This document shows, piece after piece, positions 10,729-22,571 of a stretch of 64,000 nucleotides of DNA. Numbering within the stretch: the stretch's first letter is position 1; each line of letters opens with the position of its first letter. The notes below the pieces were generated by a model. That model saw only the letters and a list, made by a program, of their open reading frames with translations, ran no database searches and was not told where the DNA came from. The DNA comes from Corylus avellana (taxonomy: Eukaryota; Streptophyta; Magnoliopsida; Fagales; Betulaceae): contig NC_081549.1 of the NCBI RefSeq assembly GCF_901000735.1, positions 20,411,584 through 20,475,583 of the forward strand. The letters run 5' to 3'. The position numbers were made by a program, and so were the translations under genes.

Positions 10729-11726
10729 GTCTTAAGAAAGAGACATAATGAATGCTTGAAGGTTAGGTCTTATTTTAGGTGTCTGGGTTTAGTTGTGCAG
10801 TAGCACAATACCATATTTAATTATGGGCATGCGTACGAAATTTCCCTCATTATTAAGAAAAAATAGAAAAGGTTTTATTTTCCAACTTTATCTTATTTTA
10901 CAACATTTTAAAAGTCAACAAAGAAAATACATGAAAATTCTCTCATTTTATAAATAATCATTAGAATAAAACCAGTTAACAAATTGGATTTGAACATTCG
11001 GTTTTGCTTATGCTTGAAACAATTCTGTCTTCTTCGTATTACTATATCTTTAGAGTTAATAATTTTATACGATCGAGTTGGAAGATCAGTTTAATAAAAA
11101 AGAAAAGAAAAAGGAATTGGAATAAGCTCTTTTGGTTATAGTTTTTTTCTCAAAGATCAGCTCTTCCCGCTTTAACAAAGTATTGAAGTACAGTCTACTG
11201 CATAAAGGAAGAAAAGCATTAAGATCGCCCACAAAGCCTTAGATTGAAGCTGTGAAGATATGAATACGTGCGAAGCTTGGAATACGACAAACCCAAAAGA
11301 AAAAGATTCCCACCAAGAATTTGCCCACATTTCTTTGGTGGGGTTAGCCGTCTTTGTCTATTAAAAAAGTAGTCCATGGGCCCATGGCCCTGTTAGCAAA
11401 AGACTTGCTCCACCACCTTCTTATATTTTTCAACAAAGCAGGCCATGCTTGTAGACTAGCCTCGCCTCGATATTCCGCATGGACAAAATATATCCCAACC
11501 CACATCTTTCACACATCCACTCCCCCAAATTACGAGCTTTAACAATTAACAAATAGTTAGACTTTTATTTAATTTTTTTTAAAAAAAAAAACCTTTAATT
11601 GGAATAATTATTTTTTTAATTCAATATAAATTTGTCTTTAAGCATATGATTCTCTTCTCACTTTTTTTTTTTTAATAAAACATGTGATCCTCACATGATT
11701 TATGGCTACATATCATTTTAATATAT
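10729..11726. other. Intergenic DNA, no gene recognised
   Basis: AT-rich. The moderately GC-richer part at 11230-11540 has short open frames without recognisable homology. Confidence 0.4.
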
Positions 11727-11866
11727 GAGAAATGTTAAATACTACACTTAGCTAACGTGACAATATATCATCAATTCTTGATTTTTTTTTTTTTTTTTGT
11801 AACAATAGTTAATGAGTACTGACATATCAATTTAGTAGGATAAGGGTGTAGTATGCAAAATTACTC
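11727..11866. mobile_element. Probable Mutator-type MITE
   Basis: The left arm GAGAAATGTTAAATACTACAC is mirrored by the right arm GTGTAGTATGCAAAATTACTC. The ends start and finish with GAG/CTC, like the element at 39732. Flanks are only weakly similar, so the target duplication is not secure. Confidence 0.5.
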
Positions 11867-12558
11867 TAAATAGATTGAGTAATACTACAAGTTATACATT
11901 TATCTTATCATTATCTCATCCTACTCATGTGTTACTGTAATCTTAAAAATTACATTTTTATTATACTATTATTTTATCTTGTTAATTGTCACATAAGAGA
12001 GTGTAATAAAAGTGTGGTTTACAGCTTTATTTTATTCTAATAATAGTATTTAGTAGATTCTCATACGATTATCATATAAGTTAATGATATGACAGTAAAA
12101 ATCAACAAGAATTTATATAAATAAAAATTAATGTCTAATATTCACTGAATATCATTTCTCAATTCTAATAAATTAAATTAGAGAAATTTCTTGCTGTCCA
12201 ATATTTTGAAGAAAAAAAATTGAAATAAAACAGCAAAAATAAGGAATTACCAATTAATCTACTCCCAGTTAAAAAATAAAAAATAAAAAAAAATTTATAA
12301 CAGGAGTAAAGAAAAGACAAACAGTACGCATCAGTTATCATTATATATCGCAATTAGAGGAACCGGTGACGTGACATCCGTTCTCCCCCGTGAGCCCCAC
12401 ACAGAGCTTGGGGATTCGCGATGACCCGCAGTAAAGAAAAAGAAGTCGCCATGTGGGTCCCACAATAGCCACCTCCCCCCGGCCCCACCCCATACTAGAC
12501 CTACTCCCTCGCTTTTCAACCGTCTGATTAGAAAAAGAAACACCCTTGCGCCACGACA

Positions 12559-12560
<2 letters not shown>
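11867..12560. other. AT-rich spacer and promoter region of the DUF3527 gene
   Basis: AT-rich to about 12350, then GC-richer with CACGTGAC-like and GGTCCCAC words up to the CT repeat at 12561. The GC-rich part is the likely core promoter of the downstream plus-strand gene. Confidence 0.4.
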
Positions 12561-12593
<33 letters not shown>

Positions 12594-12733
12594 AGATTTC
12601 TAGCGGTCTCACACAGAGCAGCGGTTTCTCCTGTAATTTCTGTTCTTCCTTTTCCAGCTCTCGGAGAACGAAAACGCGTAAATACCGATACGAAAACCGA
12701 GGAAGATTTTTGTTACCTTCTTTGGTTACTGTA
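12561..12733 (+). promoter_or_regulatory. CT microsatellite and probable non-coding first exon of the DUF3527 gene
   Basis: A (CT)n run at 12561-12589 is followed by a C/T-rich leader ending ACTGTAG just before GTAATT at 12734, a plausible donor. A plausible acceptor, ATGCTCAG, ends at 14475 upstream of the coding exon. CT-rich leaders are common in plant 5' UTRs. The splice assignment is inference. Confidence 0.45.
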
Positions 12734-14646
12734 GGTAATTCTTTGCTTTGCTTGTAATCAACGTCGGTTTCGGGAATTTTTTACTGTGCGCAACACTCAG
12801 TCATTACGTTTCGGATCTTTATCGGGATCGACGCGTCTCAGAGAATGTCATTCTTGTGGACCTGCATTTTCCTCCGTTGCTGAGGTACGCCATTCTTATC
12901 TTCGGGGGGAGTCTTGGTTGTAGTCTTTGGCTTTTTACGTTTCTGTTTTCTTTACGATCCGTTTGGTTGCTGAGAAACCGGAGGAAAATGGAATCTTAGA
13001 GTCTTGCATTCTTACAAAAGACTATTTGTTTCGAGGAACTTGCGCCTCAAAAATGTTAGGACTTCGTTACTTTTATTTTGCTACTTTTTTGTTTTTAATT
13101 TTCTTCAGCTTTTTCAGCAACCGATTAGAGCTTTATATATATGTATATATATGCGCACACACACACACATACATAAACATGTATAATACAGACGGACATA
13201 TATGTAAGTAATAAAGAAAGCTTGAGTTGATATAGTCTGACGTTTTGATCAATGCTTTGTTTGGATCTGTGAGTTTCTTAATTTGGCTCTGACTTAAATG
13301 CATGTTTTTGATTCAAATCTTGAAGCATGTTAGGAAAGGTAAGCCGTGAGGAGGATTTTTTTTTTCTGAGCAATTGCAGCAATAGCTATATGAAATTTGC
13401 TTTGACTTGAGAGAGCGTTATATTCCTTTTAATTAACTTATTCAAAAGTCGTTTTTTTTTTTCTAAAATAAAATTTTAGCTGCCAAGCAAATATTGCAAT
13501 GTCTGGGGCATTGATGCAACTGGAAGATTGAATTTTTGTAACAAATGAAACAATTTAATATTCTGGTAAAACAGAAGTAAATTACCAAAAATTAGCGGAC
13601 GCTTCGCTTCATTTTGTCATTAAGCTCTTGAGTTTGTTTGGTAGCATATGGCTCTGTAGCGGTAGCCCCAACATTTTCTTTTCTTGTTTATGTGTTTGAG
13701 AAAAATTCCTTTTTAAAATTTTTATTTGTTACAGAAATTATTGATAGAAGCCTTTTTACGCGAACAAATATGGTTTAGCTTTTCGATAAATAATCATAGA
13801 CTCGTCATGATCAATGCGTTATTTTGTCAAGTTCTATTAGAGAGCTCAAAGAATGCTTGAAAATTCTTTATTTGAGAAAGAGGTTAGAAACAGAATAGGT
13901 ACCAGTCCTTTTGATATATGTGTGAGTAAAATATTTTGAAATATCATTTCCGTTTCTCTGATGAAACGGTGTATATTTGGAAACTCACCTATATTTGAAA
14001 TGTCTGAACATCGGCTCATGATCTCACACCAGGAAGCAAAGGAAAAGATAGGATGATGACATCGGCACATGATCTTTTCGTATATTAACCAGAAAAATTT
14101 AGGGATCATCAAGTTATATTGATGATGAGGTTCTGAGTAGAGATGAATGTGTAAAATGTAGAAATCAGGGTACTTAATCAGCTTGGTTTCCTATCTTGTT
14201 GCTTTTGTTTTCTTGTATAGTGGCTTCAGATTTTTAAGAATTTAATTAAGTCTGATAGCAGAATTGTTTTCCTCATTAAGAAGATCACTTGCTTCTGTTT
14301 CCCAATATTGTAATATGGGAGTGTTCTTACCAGTATAAATTTCATCTTTGTTGGATTTATTGTTTTAAAAGCTTAAGAGCCTTCGCCTTTTGACTATGAT
14401 GGTATTTTTTTTCCTCCCTTCTCTCTCTTTCTTTTAAATTTGATCACAGCCATCTAATTTGACTCTTATGCTCAGAATCAGGACACTCTCCCGTGTCAAC
14501 TTCTCTTAAAGTAAGGTTGCGAGTGGTGAGCAAGATCCTCTTCTGCACCATGTGCTGGAGATATTATGTGCCAGTGAAGCTTTAGCATAGTTGATCCTAT
14601 GCCATCTGATATACGTCCAAATAATTTCTTAAGACCTGCTGGAGAA

Positions 14647-17608
14647 ATGGGAACCAGTTCAGAGCTCAAAAAGAATTCAAAACAGGAAAACAGCTGTAAG
14701 AGAGTGAAGCAGAGGGCTAGATCACCCAAGCTAGTCGAAGCCCAAGGTATCAAGACAACTTAAAAGTGAAAAATTCTGTTCGATCATTATACAGTGATAT
14801 GCATCGTGAACGAAAACAGGATAGAGATGATAAAAACTTGGTCCAAGCAAAATCTTCTGGAAATCATCAAAAGCAGTTTGACAAGGCAAATACTAATAAA
14901 GAAGATGAGCTTGTCAAGCACATGTCAAACTTGCCAGGTTATCTCCAGCGTCCAGAGAGGGGAGAAAACATCCAAGAGAAAGCTTTGAATTTTGGGGTTC
15001 TAGATTGGGCACAACTAGAAAAATGGAAATGCAAGCAAAAGCAAATCCCTGCCAGAGGTAGCGATAATGTAGTATGCAGTAGCAGTGATTTTTCTTTGAA
15101 AGCAACCAATAAATCATCTACATTTTCTACTACCATCCACAGCAAGACATTTTCTGAAAGACACTCTTTGCCTCGTTCTAACCTCAACTCATCTCAGAAG
15201 GTTGGTCATCCTCAAGGTGCCAAACTGCCTGTCAAGAATGTCATGCGATTTCAGGATTTTGAAACTGCTTCCAAAAGCAACATGGATGGGCAGAAAAAGG
15301 TACCCTGGACATACAAGTCTTTTGGCAGAAATTGCTCAGATAAAATGCTTGATAAGGGGAATAGAAAAGATTTAGATCATAAGATTACTTCAGAAATGGC
15401 AAAATTTTCAACGAACTCAAGAACTAATGGAATCTCACCCAGTCAGAAGCACAATGTGAGTGCTTGGGATGGTGACGGTAAGAAGAGCATCGAGGAGTTG
15501 GGAGAATCAGAAATAAAGAGAAAAGATAGAAATCAAAAAATTATCTCAGAAAGCAGAGCTTCACATCGCCGTGGGATCTCACTTGGTTCAAAGGAAAAGC
15601 TGAGTTCTGGCAGTGGTGAAAATAGGAAGAGGGTAGAGGAGTTGCGACAACCAGATATAGATCTCACTAATGGGCGTTCCCATGGTGAGAAAAAGAATGT
15701 TGTTCTCCCTCGACCAAAAGAGTTACCCAAAAATGAATTTTCTGAAGTATTACAACTTTCGCAACCCAAACAATCCGAGGCGAAGTCATCAGAAGCACAG
15801 TGGAGTACTTTTTCAGATACCTTTTCTGGTGAGGTTGTTCACTCTGCAGGACTCAGTTCTGAAATTCCATACTCCTGCCCTCTGCCTTCTAGTGTTGAGG
15901 CCAATGCCATGTCAGGCATGGTGCCACATAGCCTGATCAATGCTCGGTGTAACGAGCTCTCATCTGTTGTATCTCGCACATCCCAATGCTCAAATAAAAC
16001 ATCCAACATGCTATCTACAAGTAGATATGAAGAAAGGAATGACTTGGACCTCGAGCTTGCTAATTCAGATGTTGATACTGTAAAAATATCGGATGAAGAA
16101 ACTGCTGTGCTGGCAGCTAGAAATGGCCGAAATCTATCACCCCACCGGTTTAGCTTCAGCTTAGGTCGCCTGCGAAGAAGTTTCAGTTTCAAGGAGGTTT
16201 CGTCTGCACCACAATTGAGCTCCTCATATGTTAGTATCAAGTCCGGTCCCGTGAGATCTGAAACTTCTGTTTCTTTCGATAACTCAAATAGAGAGAAGTC
16301 AATTCTTCATAACAGAGCTAAATCCAGCCCTTTAAGAAGGTTACTAGACCCCTTACTGAAGCATAAGGTAGCAAATCGACACCACTCTGCTGAAACCGTT
16401 CAGCCATTGAAAGAAAGTTTGGATTCCTTCAGCTCTAGGCCAACCAGTGTCAGTCACTCACTTCAAAATGAGAAGCATGAGGCATCAACTACTCAAGCCC
16501 TTTTGCAACTTACAGTAAAGAATGGGCTCCCTTTGTTAAAGTTTATGGTTGAGAATGACAGAAACGTTCTTGTAGCCACAGTGAAAAATTTAACATCATC
16601 TGGGAAGGAAGATTCGGGCCAAAATTATACATTTTACTATGTTAATGAATTTAAGAAGAAAAGTGGTGGCTGGATGAGTCATGGAAGTAAAAGGGATAGT
16701 TGTAGCTTTGTCTATAATGTCATCGGTCAGATGAAGATTTCCAGCTCTTGCTTCTCTGATTTGAGTGGACATTATTCCAGCAACCAGTACATGGTTAGAG
16801 AATCTGTCTTGTTCGGTGTTGAGCTAAGGCAGGCAGATCAAGAACCTCTGAAATTCAAGCCAAAAAGGGAGCTTGCAGCCGTTGTTGTCAAGATCCCTTG
16901 TGAAAACTTTAGCCATGATGGAATGGACAGTAATAAGGTGGAGGAGCTCTGCACCAAACGTTTGCCAGAAGACAGATGCTCTTGCAACTTCAAAGAAAAT
17001 GAAGAGTCTGATAGTATTATGGTCATACTTCCAGGCGGTGTTCATAGCTCACCAATTAAAGGAGAGCCTTCGCCATTGTTAGGTAGGTGGAGATCTGGTG
17101 GATCATGCGACTGTGGAGGTTGGGATGTTGGCTGCAAGCTGCGTGTTCTCTCCAACCAGAACCAAGGCAGTAAGATTGACGAGACATCCAATGCTTGCCC
17201 TATCCCAGATCAAATTGAACTTTTTGTCCAGGTACAGCTTTATACCAAATTGTTTCAGCCTCCTTTATCCCAAATTGTCCACAGTTGTTGATTTTGGAAT
17301 TGACATCTAGCTATTGTACTATTGTTCAGGGAGAAGCTGAGCAAACCAAACCCTTCTTCAGCTTGACACCATTGAAGGACGGAGTCTACTCGATTGAATT
17401 CAATGCATCAATCTCTCTGTTACAATCATTCTTCATTTGTGTCGCGCTTTTAAGCTGTAAGAAACAGGCGGTTCTCTCCGGAATGACCAATATGGCTGAA
17501 GCAAAAGTTTTGAAAGAATCCATTCTGAATGAAAATGGTGGAATTCAGAGAAACGCGGCTTCAAAATATGCACCAAGTCCACCTCCCTCCCCTGTCGGGA
17601 GGGTCTAG
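14647..17608 (+). CDS. DUF3527 domain protein, apparent frameshift near the N-terminus
   Basis: Plant-specific protein family of unknown biochemical function. The main coding exon ends at 17231; a short phase-0 intron follows (GTACAG donor at 17232, TTCAG acceptor ending 17329) and the last exon runs 17330-17608. The C-terminal DUF3527 region starts near LLQLTVKNGLPLLKFMVEND (about residue 565 from the ATG at 14799). It includes VRESVLFGVELRQ, SPLLGRWRSGGSCDCGGWD and, in the last exon, FFSLTPLKDGVYSIEFNASI. The N-terminal half is Ser/Lys-rich and probably disordered. Start problem: the ATG at 14647 opens a family-like N-terminus (MGTSSELKKNSKQENSCKR) but hits TAA at 14761. The long frame continues from about 14721 in another phase, and one missing base near 14757-14762 would join them as KTTLKVKNSVRS. 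Otherwise translation would start at ATG 14799 (903 aa). Confidence 0.85.
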
Positions 17609-18529
17609 TTTCATGCAAGGAAGCAGTGAACTCCTCAAAAGCAGATGTTATGTTCATAGTCAACCACTGTATTGACACGTGCAGCGACGTCTGAGAAAAA
17701 AACCTTTTAACTAGAGTGCTCTTTGCCTCTTTGGTAGAAGACATGTAATTTTGTGTTGGCTTTACTACCGCACCAACCTCACTCTTTGTACAAAAAGATA
17801 ATAATCTCATCCATCCCACTGTGTAAGTACATCATAGCAAATTAAAACAGAAGTCTAAGACTACTGTGTGCTCCAAAAGAGGATTGAACTCAGCCTTGAA
17901 ATCTTTTGCAAAATACTGAAGCTGATGCCATAGTTTTTCTATGCATGCTTAGATATCTGTTTAAATGCTCCCTTTTTCTTTTCAATGCATTGAGGTGTGG
18001 AAGCGAAGTCCCCCATCAGAGACTAAAGAGTAAATATATCTGATTTAAAATTGGATTTATGTCAATTAATTTATTCATATATGTAGAATTCAATAATATA
18101 TGAGGTTCTTCATTGAGTAAAAAAAGGCTGTTATTATTAGATTTCTGTCATAAGTGTGGTGGTGACTGGTGAGGGAACAATAACGACACTAGCTGGACAA
18201 ACGTGGTACGTTTGTTAATGTGTTGAAAACAAATGTCAGAAGAAGAGAATTGTAACAAACGAAGCCATGATTTCTTGACAGTAAACTTCTGCTCAATTTT
18301 CTGGAGAGAAATACACTGGACATGTCCATTACACAACCTTTGGAGGAAACTGCTTGAATACAAAAATGAGCACTGCAGGGAAACCTAATATCATAGTGCA
18401 ACCTTTGGCCACTAGAGGAGGCGTTGTCTTTCAGCAGGTTGAAGGCATCATAAACTCGTCAAAGCCAATGCCAAGGCTGTGAAAGACAGAAATCATTCTA
18501 ATGTATCATAAACTATAAATTGAGATGTT
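17609..18529. other. Convergent 3' regions of the DUF3527 and UVR/NTF2-like genes
   Basis: About 0.9 kb between two converging stop codons, so it should contain both 3' UTRs. The stretch at 18370-18530 reads as moderately complex DNA and could be minus-strand 3' UTR. No additional gene is supported. Confidence 0.45.
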
Positions 18530-20137
18530 TCACAAATCTACAGGTGAAGCATGGTGAATAGAGATGAACCATTGACCATCAATCCTCTCAAATACATTTG
18601 TTGCAAACTGTACCCCCCATTTGCTACCTTCTGTCTTAACAAATTCCCTACACGTAACGTACCCTATGTTCCCTTTGACGTGAACCCTAACATCTTTCAG
18701 CTGAATCTCTAGTGGGAATTCATAGTCTGCCCATACAAACTCCCAGCTTTCCATAACGTCATCATAACCAGATATCCCACACGCACCCGGGTGCACAACA
18801 CAGACATTATCACCCTTAGCCCAAAGGGTTTGCATAGCAGCTAAATCCCCAGTCCTGAACGAGTCATAAAATCGAGCATTTGCTAGCAATACAGAAGTCG
18901 TGCTATCCTCATGGAGATTTTTAAGGCTATCCCTAATTTTTGCTGCTTCAACATAGTTTTCCTCAGCAATGGCAATCTGTAGGTCCTGCTCTAATGCCTG
19001 CTCATCCATTATGAAGCTTTCACCACTTAAAGGATCCTGCGAGTCCGCACTTTTTACTTGACATGGTCTTGATGAGAGCAAACTGGAAGCTTGTTGAAAG
19101 AATTCTGCACTAAATATCCATCGAATTCAAAGTGCCCAAAACTTGGGCATGATAAAAGAAAATTTGTCTACAATGAAACAGAAAAACCGAGCCCCATAGA
19201 TGGTCAAGGACTATAAACTGCAATTACACATGATGGTGTAAGCAGTAATTAAGAGTAAAGCTTACAGGGGCAATGAAAATAACAAATAGAATGGCAAATC
19301 ATAGGACTTACGGGATCTTCCAGTCGGCAAACTAAGGCGACAATGATCGGGTGAGAACTGGATCCTACGTCTTCTTCCAGAGGGTTTGGCTAAAACTAGA
19401 TTGTAATGCTTCAGGGAAGGTGCCGAAAGACGACCAAGTGTTGCAAAACTATTGACAAACGGACACAGCAAGCTATAGACTTCCTTGATAGAGGAAACAT
19501 TTCCCTAGAGAAGACATATAACTAAAAATGAAACAAACTCAACTACGAACAATATAAATTGGAAAACAAAGAGCTTTGGACTCGATTGACTCATATGAAG
19601 AAAATTGTTACTTGGTCTATACTATGCATGTTTATTTTATCCAATACATGAATGCGGAATAATCTTAGCAACCATTGAACTTTTACTACTACTATTCATC
19701 ATTTTCAACCTCAGCAATGGTATTTCATCAAGCCACAAGTAAGGAACTTGACGAGTAATCAGTAAATGACTTAGTTTCTTAACCACTAGGTATAATTTTA
19801 AGCATTTTCCACCTTTTCTTTTCCCTCTCATAGTTCCCAAAAGCCAAATTCAATTTATCCAAAAGCTACAGCTTGACAAAAATGAAAAATCAAAAAGTGG
19901 GTTCTGTCAAAGAACAAAGGTCTAACTCCTAAAATTATACAATTTGCTTAATAACCCAGATAATTTATCTGCAGAAAACCAGTTTTGCTTCGCTTCTGAT
20001 AGATTCTAACAGCAAGATATGAAGATCAGCACCTATGTTTAAACCAAATGTACCACAAACTGAAAAAATAAAGTAAAAGATTAGTTGGGAAAAGCATAAC
20101 TCACATTGTAGCAGAAGCTGGACCAATGAAGCGCCAT
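18530..20137 (-). CDS. UVR-motif plus NTF2/SnoaL-like domain protein, probably plastid-targeted
   Basis: Three exons were reconstructed: 20137-20105 (ATG at 20137, MALHWSSFCYN, donor GTGAGT), 19504-19312 (acceptor TCTCTAG, donor GTAAGT) and 19104-18530 (acceptor GTGCAG). Phases agree and give 266 aa. Residues 1-90 are rich in Ser, Arg and hydrophobics with few acids, like a chloroplast transit peptide. A UVR motif follows at about 110-142 (EQALEQDLQIAIAEENYVEA then AAKIRDSL). An NTF2-like/SnoaL-type fold comes next at about 148-262 (ARFYDSFRTGDLAAMQTLWA, VVHPG, VFERIDGQWFISIHHASPVDL). Known context: Arabidopsis has an NTF2-family protein with a UVR motif of this layout. The molecular function is not established, and the NTF2-like fold alone does not imply nuclear transport. 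The promoter carries telo-box and site II-like motifs. Confidence 0.88.
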
Positions 20138-20380
20138 GGATAAGGAGATTAATGACAAAGGAAAAGGCTTAAGAGAAAAAAATTAGGGTTAGGGTTTTGA
20201 CCCGTCAAGACTTTCGAGGCTCTCTAATACCAAGGACTGCAATTTATCTTCTCAGTGATCTCGCGAAAACATTGGATATCGGAATGGGACGAAGGAAATA
20301 TGGGCTGGACTCAAGCTACATGGGCCGGGCTGAACGAATAAATTGAATGGACTTCTAGATTGGGCCAACCACAATTTTTT
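20138..20380 (-). promoter_or_regulatory. Telo-box and site II-like (TGGGCC/TGGGCT) motifs of the UVR/NTF2-like gene
   Basis: On the gene's own strand AAAACCCTAACCCTAA (20183-20198) is a doubled telo-box about 46-60 bases upstream of the ATG. Further upstream are TGGGCT near 20302, TGGGCC near 20321 and TGGGCC near 20360. Telo-box with site II elements is a known pairing in plant promoters of translation and organelle-biogenesis genes (TCP and telo-box factors). The role here is inferred. Confidence 0.6.
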
Positions 20381-22102
20381 GAGGCTATCAAAGCTCAATT
20401 CATATGCAAAAAGCATATCTTTTTCTTCAAAGAAACCTCCTACAGACAGGTGAAATTCACTATTTCAGCTTAATTGGTAACTCCAAAAATATTCTAAAAG
20501 ATTCTTTTTCTTTCAAAGATTCTTTTGATTTGGGACAAGAAACATCCTGAGAGAAGAAAGTACCTTTCGAAACAATAATAACATCATCATGTCCGCCATT
20601 TCCATTGTCCTTGTCGAAATGCACCTCCTTGGCTTATGCTGCATCATAGCAACTTCGCGGCTCCACCACTCCATGATTTTTCTTGAGTTTTCTTTTTGCG
20701 CTTTTTATCTGTAAAATGCAAATTTGAATAGGTCAATTTCATACCTGGTCAAACGCGGTGGAGTCCTTGTTGTTTGAACAAGCCTCTGTAGAAGGGCATG
20801 TGCGATAGAAAATTTGTTTTAAGATTTGTATGGGTCAATGGATTTGACCGGAGTTGTTCAGTGGAATGCTCCGTACTCCATTTCAACAACACGTACAGAA
20901 ATTATTTAAAATTCAAAGGCCTGAAGGACGACTATAAGGAGGCCAGCCCCCGTCCATGTCAACCATTGAAGAAGAAGTTGCAACCAATACAAAAAAGCGA
21001 AGGAATCCTTGATGAACTAATTAATAATAATACGCCCAAATTGAATTTGTCATAGAATACCCAAGAGAAGAGGGAATCTCTAGGGTCAGTGTCCTGTGGG
21101 GTGGGGGTGGGGGTGGGGACCCTGTAATCCTGATGGAAGATTTCTGGGGAACAAATTGATATTTGGTCTGGAGATAAATTGACCAGACATGACATGCATG
21201 GTTTCACCAACATGTATGATTCTATATATATATATTACATGGCCTTCAGTGGTCCTCATAAGGTCACGCACTGAACAACTGGGCTTGTTTGATGCCACTG
21301 CAGAAAGCTGGTCGATGCAACAAACAAATTAAACCATTCAACAAAGCCAGTGGCTTGGGTGGAGGGGTCCTACTCAGAAAAAAAAAAATAAAATAAATAA
21401 AAATTTGAGAGTAGGCCTGTCAAAACTTGCCGGAAACTGAGCTGCCTGGGCGGCTTCCGACTAGGCTCAGGTTGGGTTGTTGTCCAGGATAGATTTGAGT
21501 TGTTTAAATTATTTTGTAAAATACTCATTGTTTGGAGATATATATATATATATATATATTCGGTGATGGGTGGCATGATGAATCAAGCGTGCAGACCAAT
21601 AGCTTATAAAATTTTGATAGACGGTTTTTTTTTTTCTTTTCTTTTTGGGTAAAGTAAAATTTCGAGTAACGGTACCGTTAAGATTTGCTTGAGAAGGGAC
21701 GACACGTCGTAATCACGTTGGAGAAGCCGCCTCCATGTGCTGCCAAGCCTCTAGAATCCCAACCGTCAAAACAATCTCATCCATTCACTGAACCTCACAG
21801 CGCGTCGGCTTCACACCGTCTCAGAAAATCCCACCACAACAAAAAGTGGTCGGCCCCCGTCGGCTATTACGACCTTTGACCTTTGACTCCAATAAGATTA
21901 GTCCAAACTGCTACGCCACTCGTCACGTCCCATGCCTAATCTTGTTTGCTAAATTATCACCCTCACCCCCACTCTCAAATTATTTATTTAATGTCCCCTC
22001 AATCAAATTATCAAAAATATTTCTTCTTAATGACAAAAATAATTTTTATAAAAATTAAAAAAAAATAAATCTAAATTTTCTTTTTAAAAAACAAAATTAA
22101 GA
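20381..22102. other. Intergenic DNA with a G-quadruplex tract
   Basis: No gene is supported. It holds the G-tract at 21098-21118, an AT run at about 21538-21560 and a GC-richer patch at 21680-21930. That patch has adjacent TTTGACC and TTTGACT words (W-box-like) near 21872-21888 but no recognisable coding sequence. Confidence 0.45.
21098..21118 (+). repeat. G-quadruplex-forming tract
   Basis: Four runs of 4, 5, 5 and 4 guanines are separated by single thymines. Single-base loops are known to favour very stable parallel quadruplexes. Confidence 0.8.
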
Positions 22103-22571
22103 GGAAACTTTACAAAAGACATATGAACTACCACGTATTTTGAGAAAACTTCTCAAATTTTAAAAACTTTTTCACTCTTCAAACTTTCAATTTGATGCAA
22201 TTTACTCACTTCGTCAATTTTTGCAGTTAAAACTCTTAAAAAGACAAAATTACCCTTCAATTTTCTTTTAAAAAAAAAATGAAGAAAAAAACAGTTTGAA
22301 AAAAAAAAGGGTCACAAGGTAGCCCAACCGTGGGTCACCTTATAACTTTTTTTTAAAAAATAATTTTTTTTAATTTTTAATTTAAAATTTTATTTTTTTT
22401 AAAAAAAAGTAACGGGTTTAATGGTTATTGTATCACTTTTAACGTTTAAAAACTAATTGAGAGGTTAAAATTAATTTCAATTAAAAGTTGAATGGTTCAA
22501 ATTGAAAGTTTTTTAACTTTTGGATCTTTTCAAAACACGCGGTAATTCAAAGATTTAAAGTAAAGTTTTCC
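22103..22571. mobile_element. Mutator-like MITE with long inverted ends
   Basis: The left end GGAAACTTTACAAAAGACAT mirrors the right end GTAAAGTTTTCC. Conserved inner pairs are ACTACCACGTATTTTGAG against CAAAACACGCGGTAATTC and ACTTTCAATTTGA against TCAAATTGAAAGT. A loose flanking match is ACAAAATTA (22091) against ACAAAAATTA (22572). The interior is A/T-rich and non-coding. Confidence 0.6.

Noticed and set aside
12331..13211. Several open frames around the CT repeat and downstream
   Set aside because: They fall in the promoter, non-coding leader and first intron of the DUF3527 gene; the residue runs reflect microsatellites.
15839..16240. 133-codon minus-strand frame
   Set aside because: Antisense shadow of the DUF3527 coding exon; no independent support.
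21685..22058. GC-richer patch with open frames near 21.7-22.0 kb
   Set aside because: No homology recognised, no splice or start context; W-box-like words fit a decayed promoter or repeat better, but no downstream gene is present.
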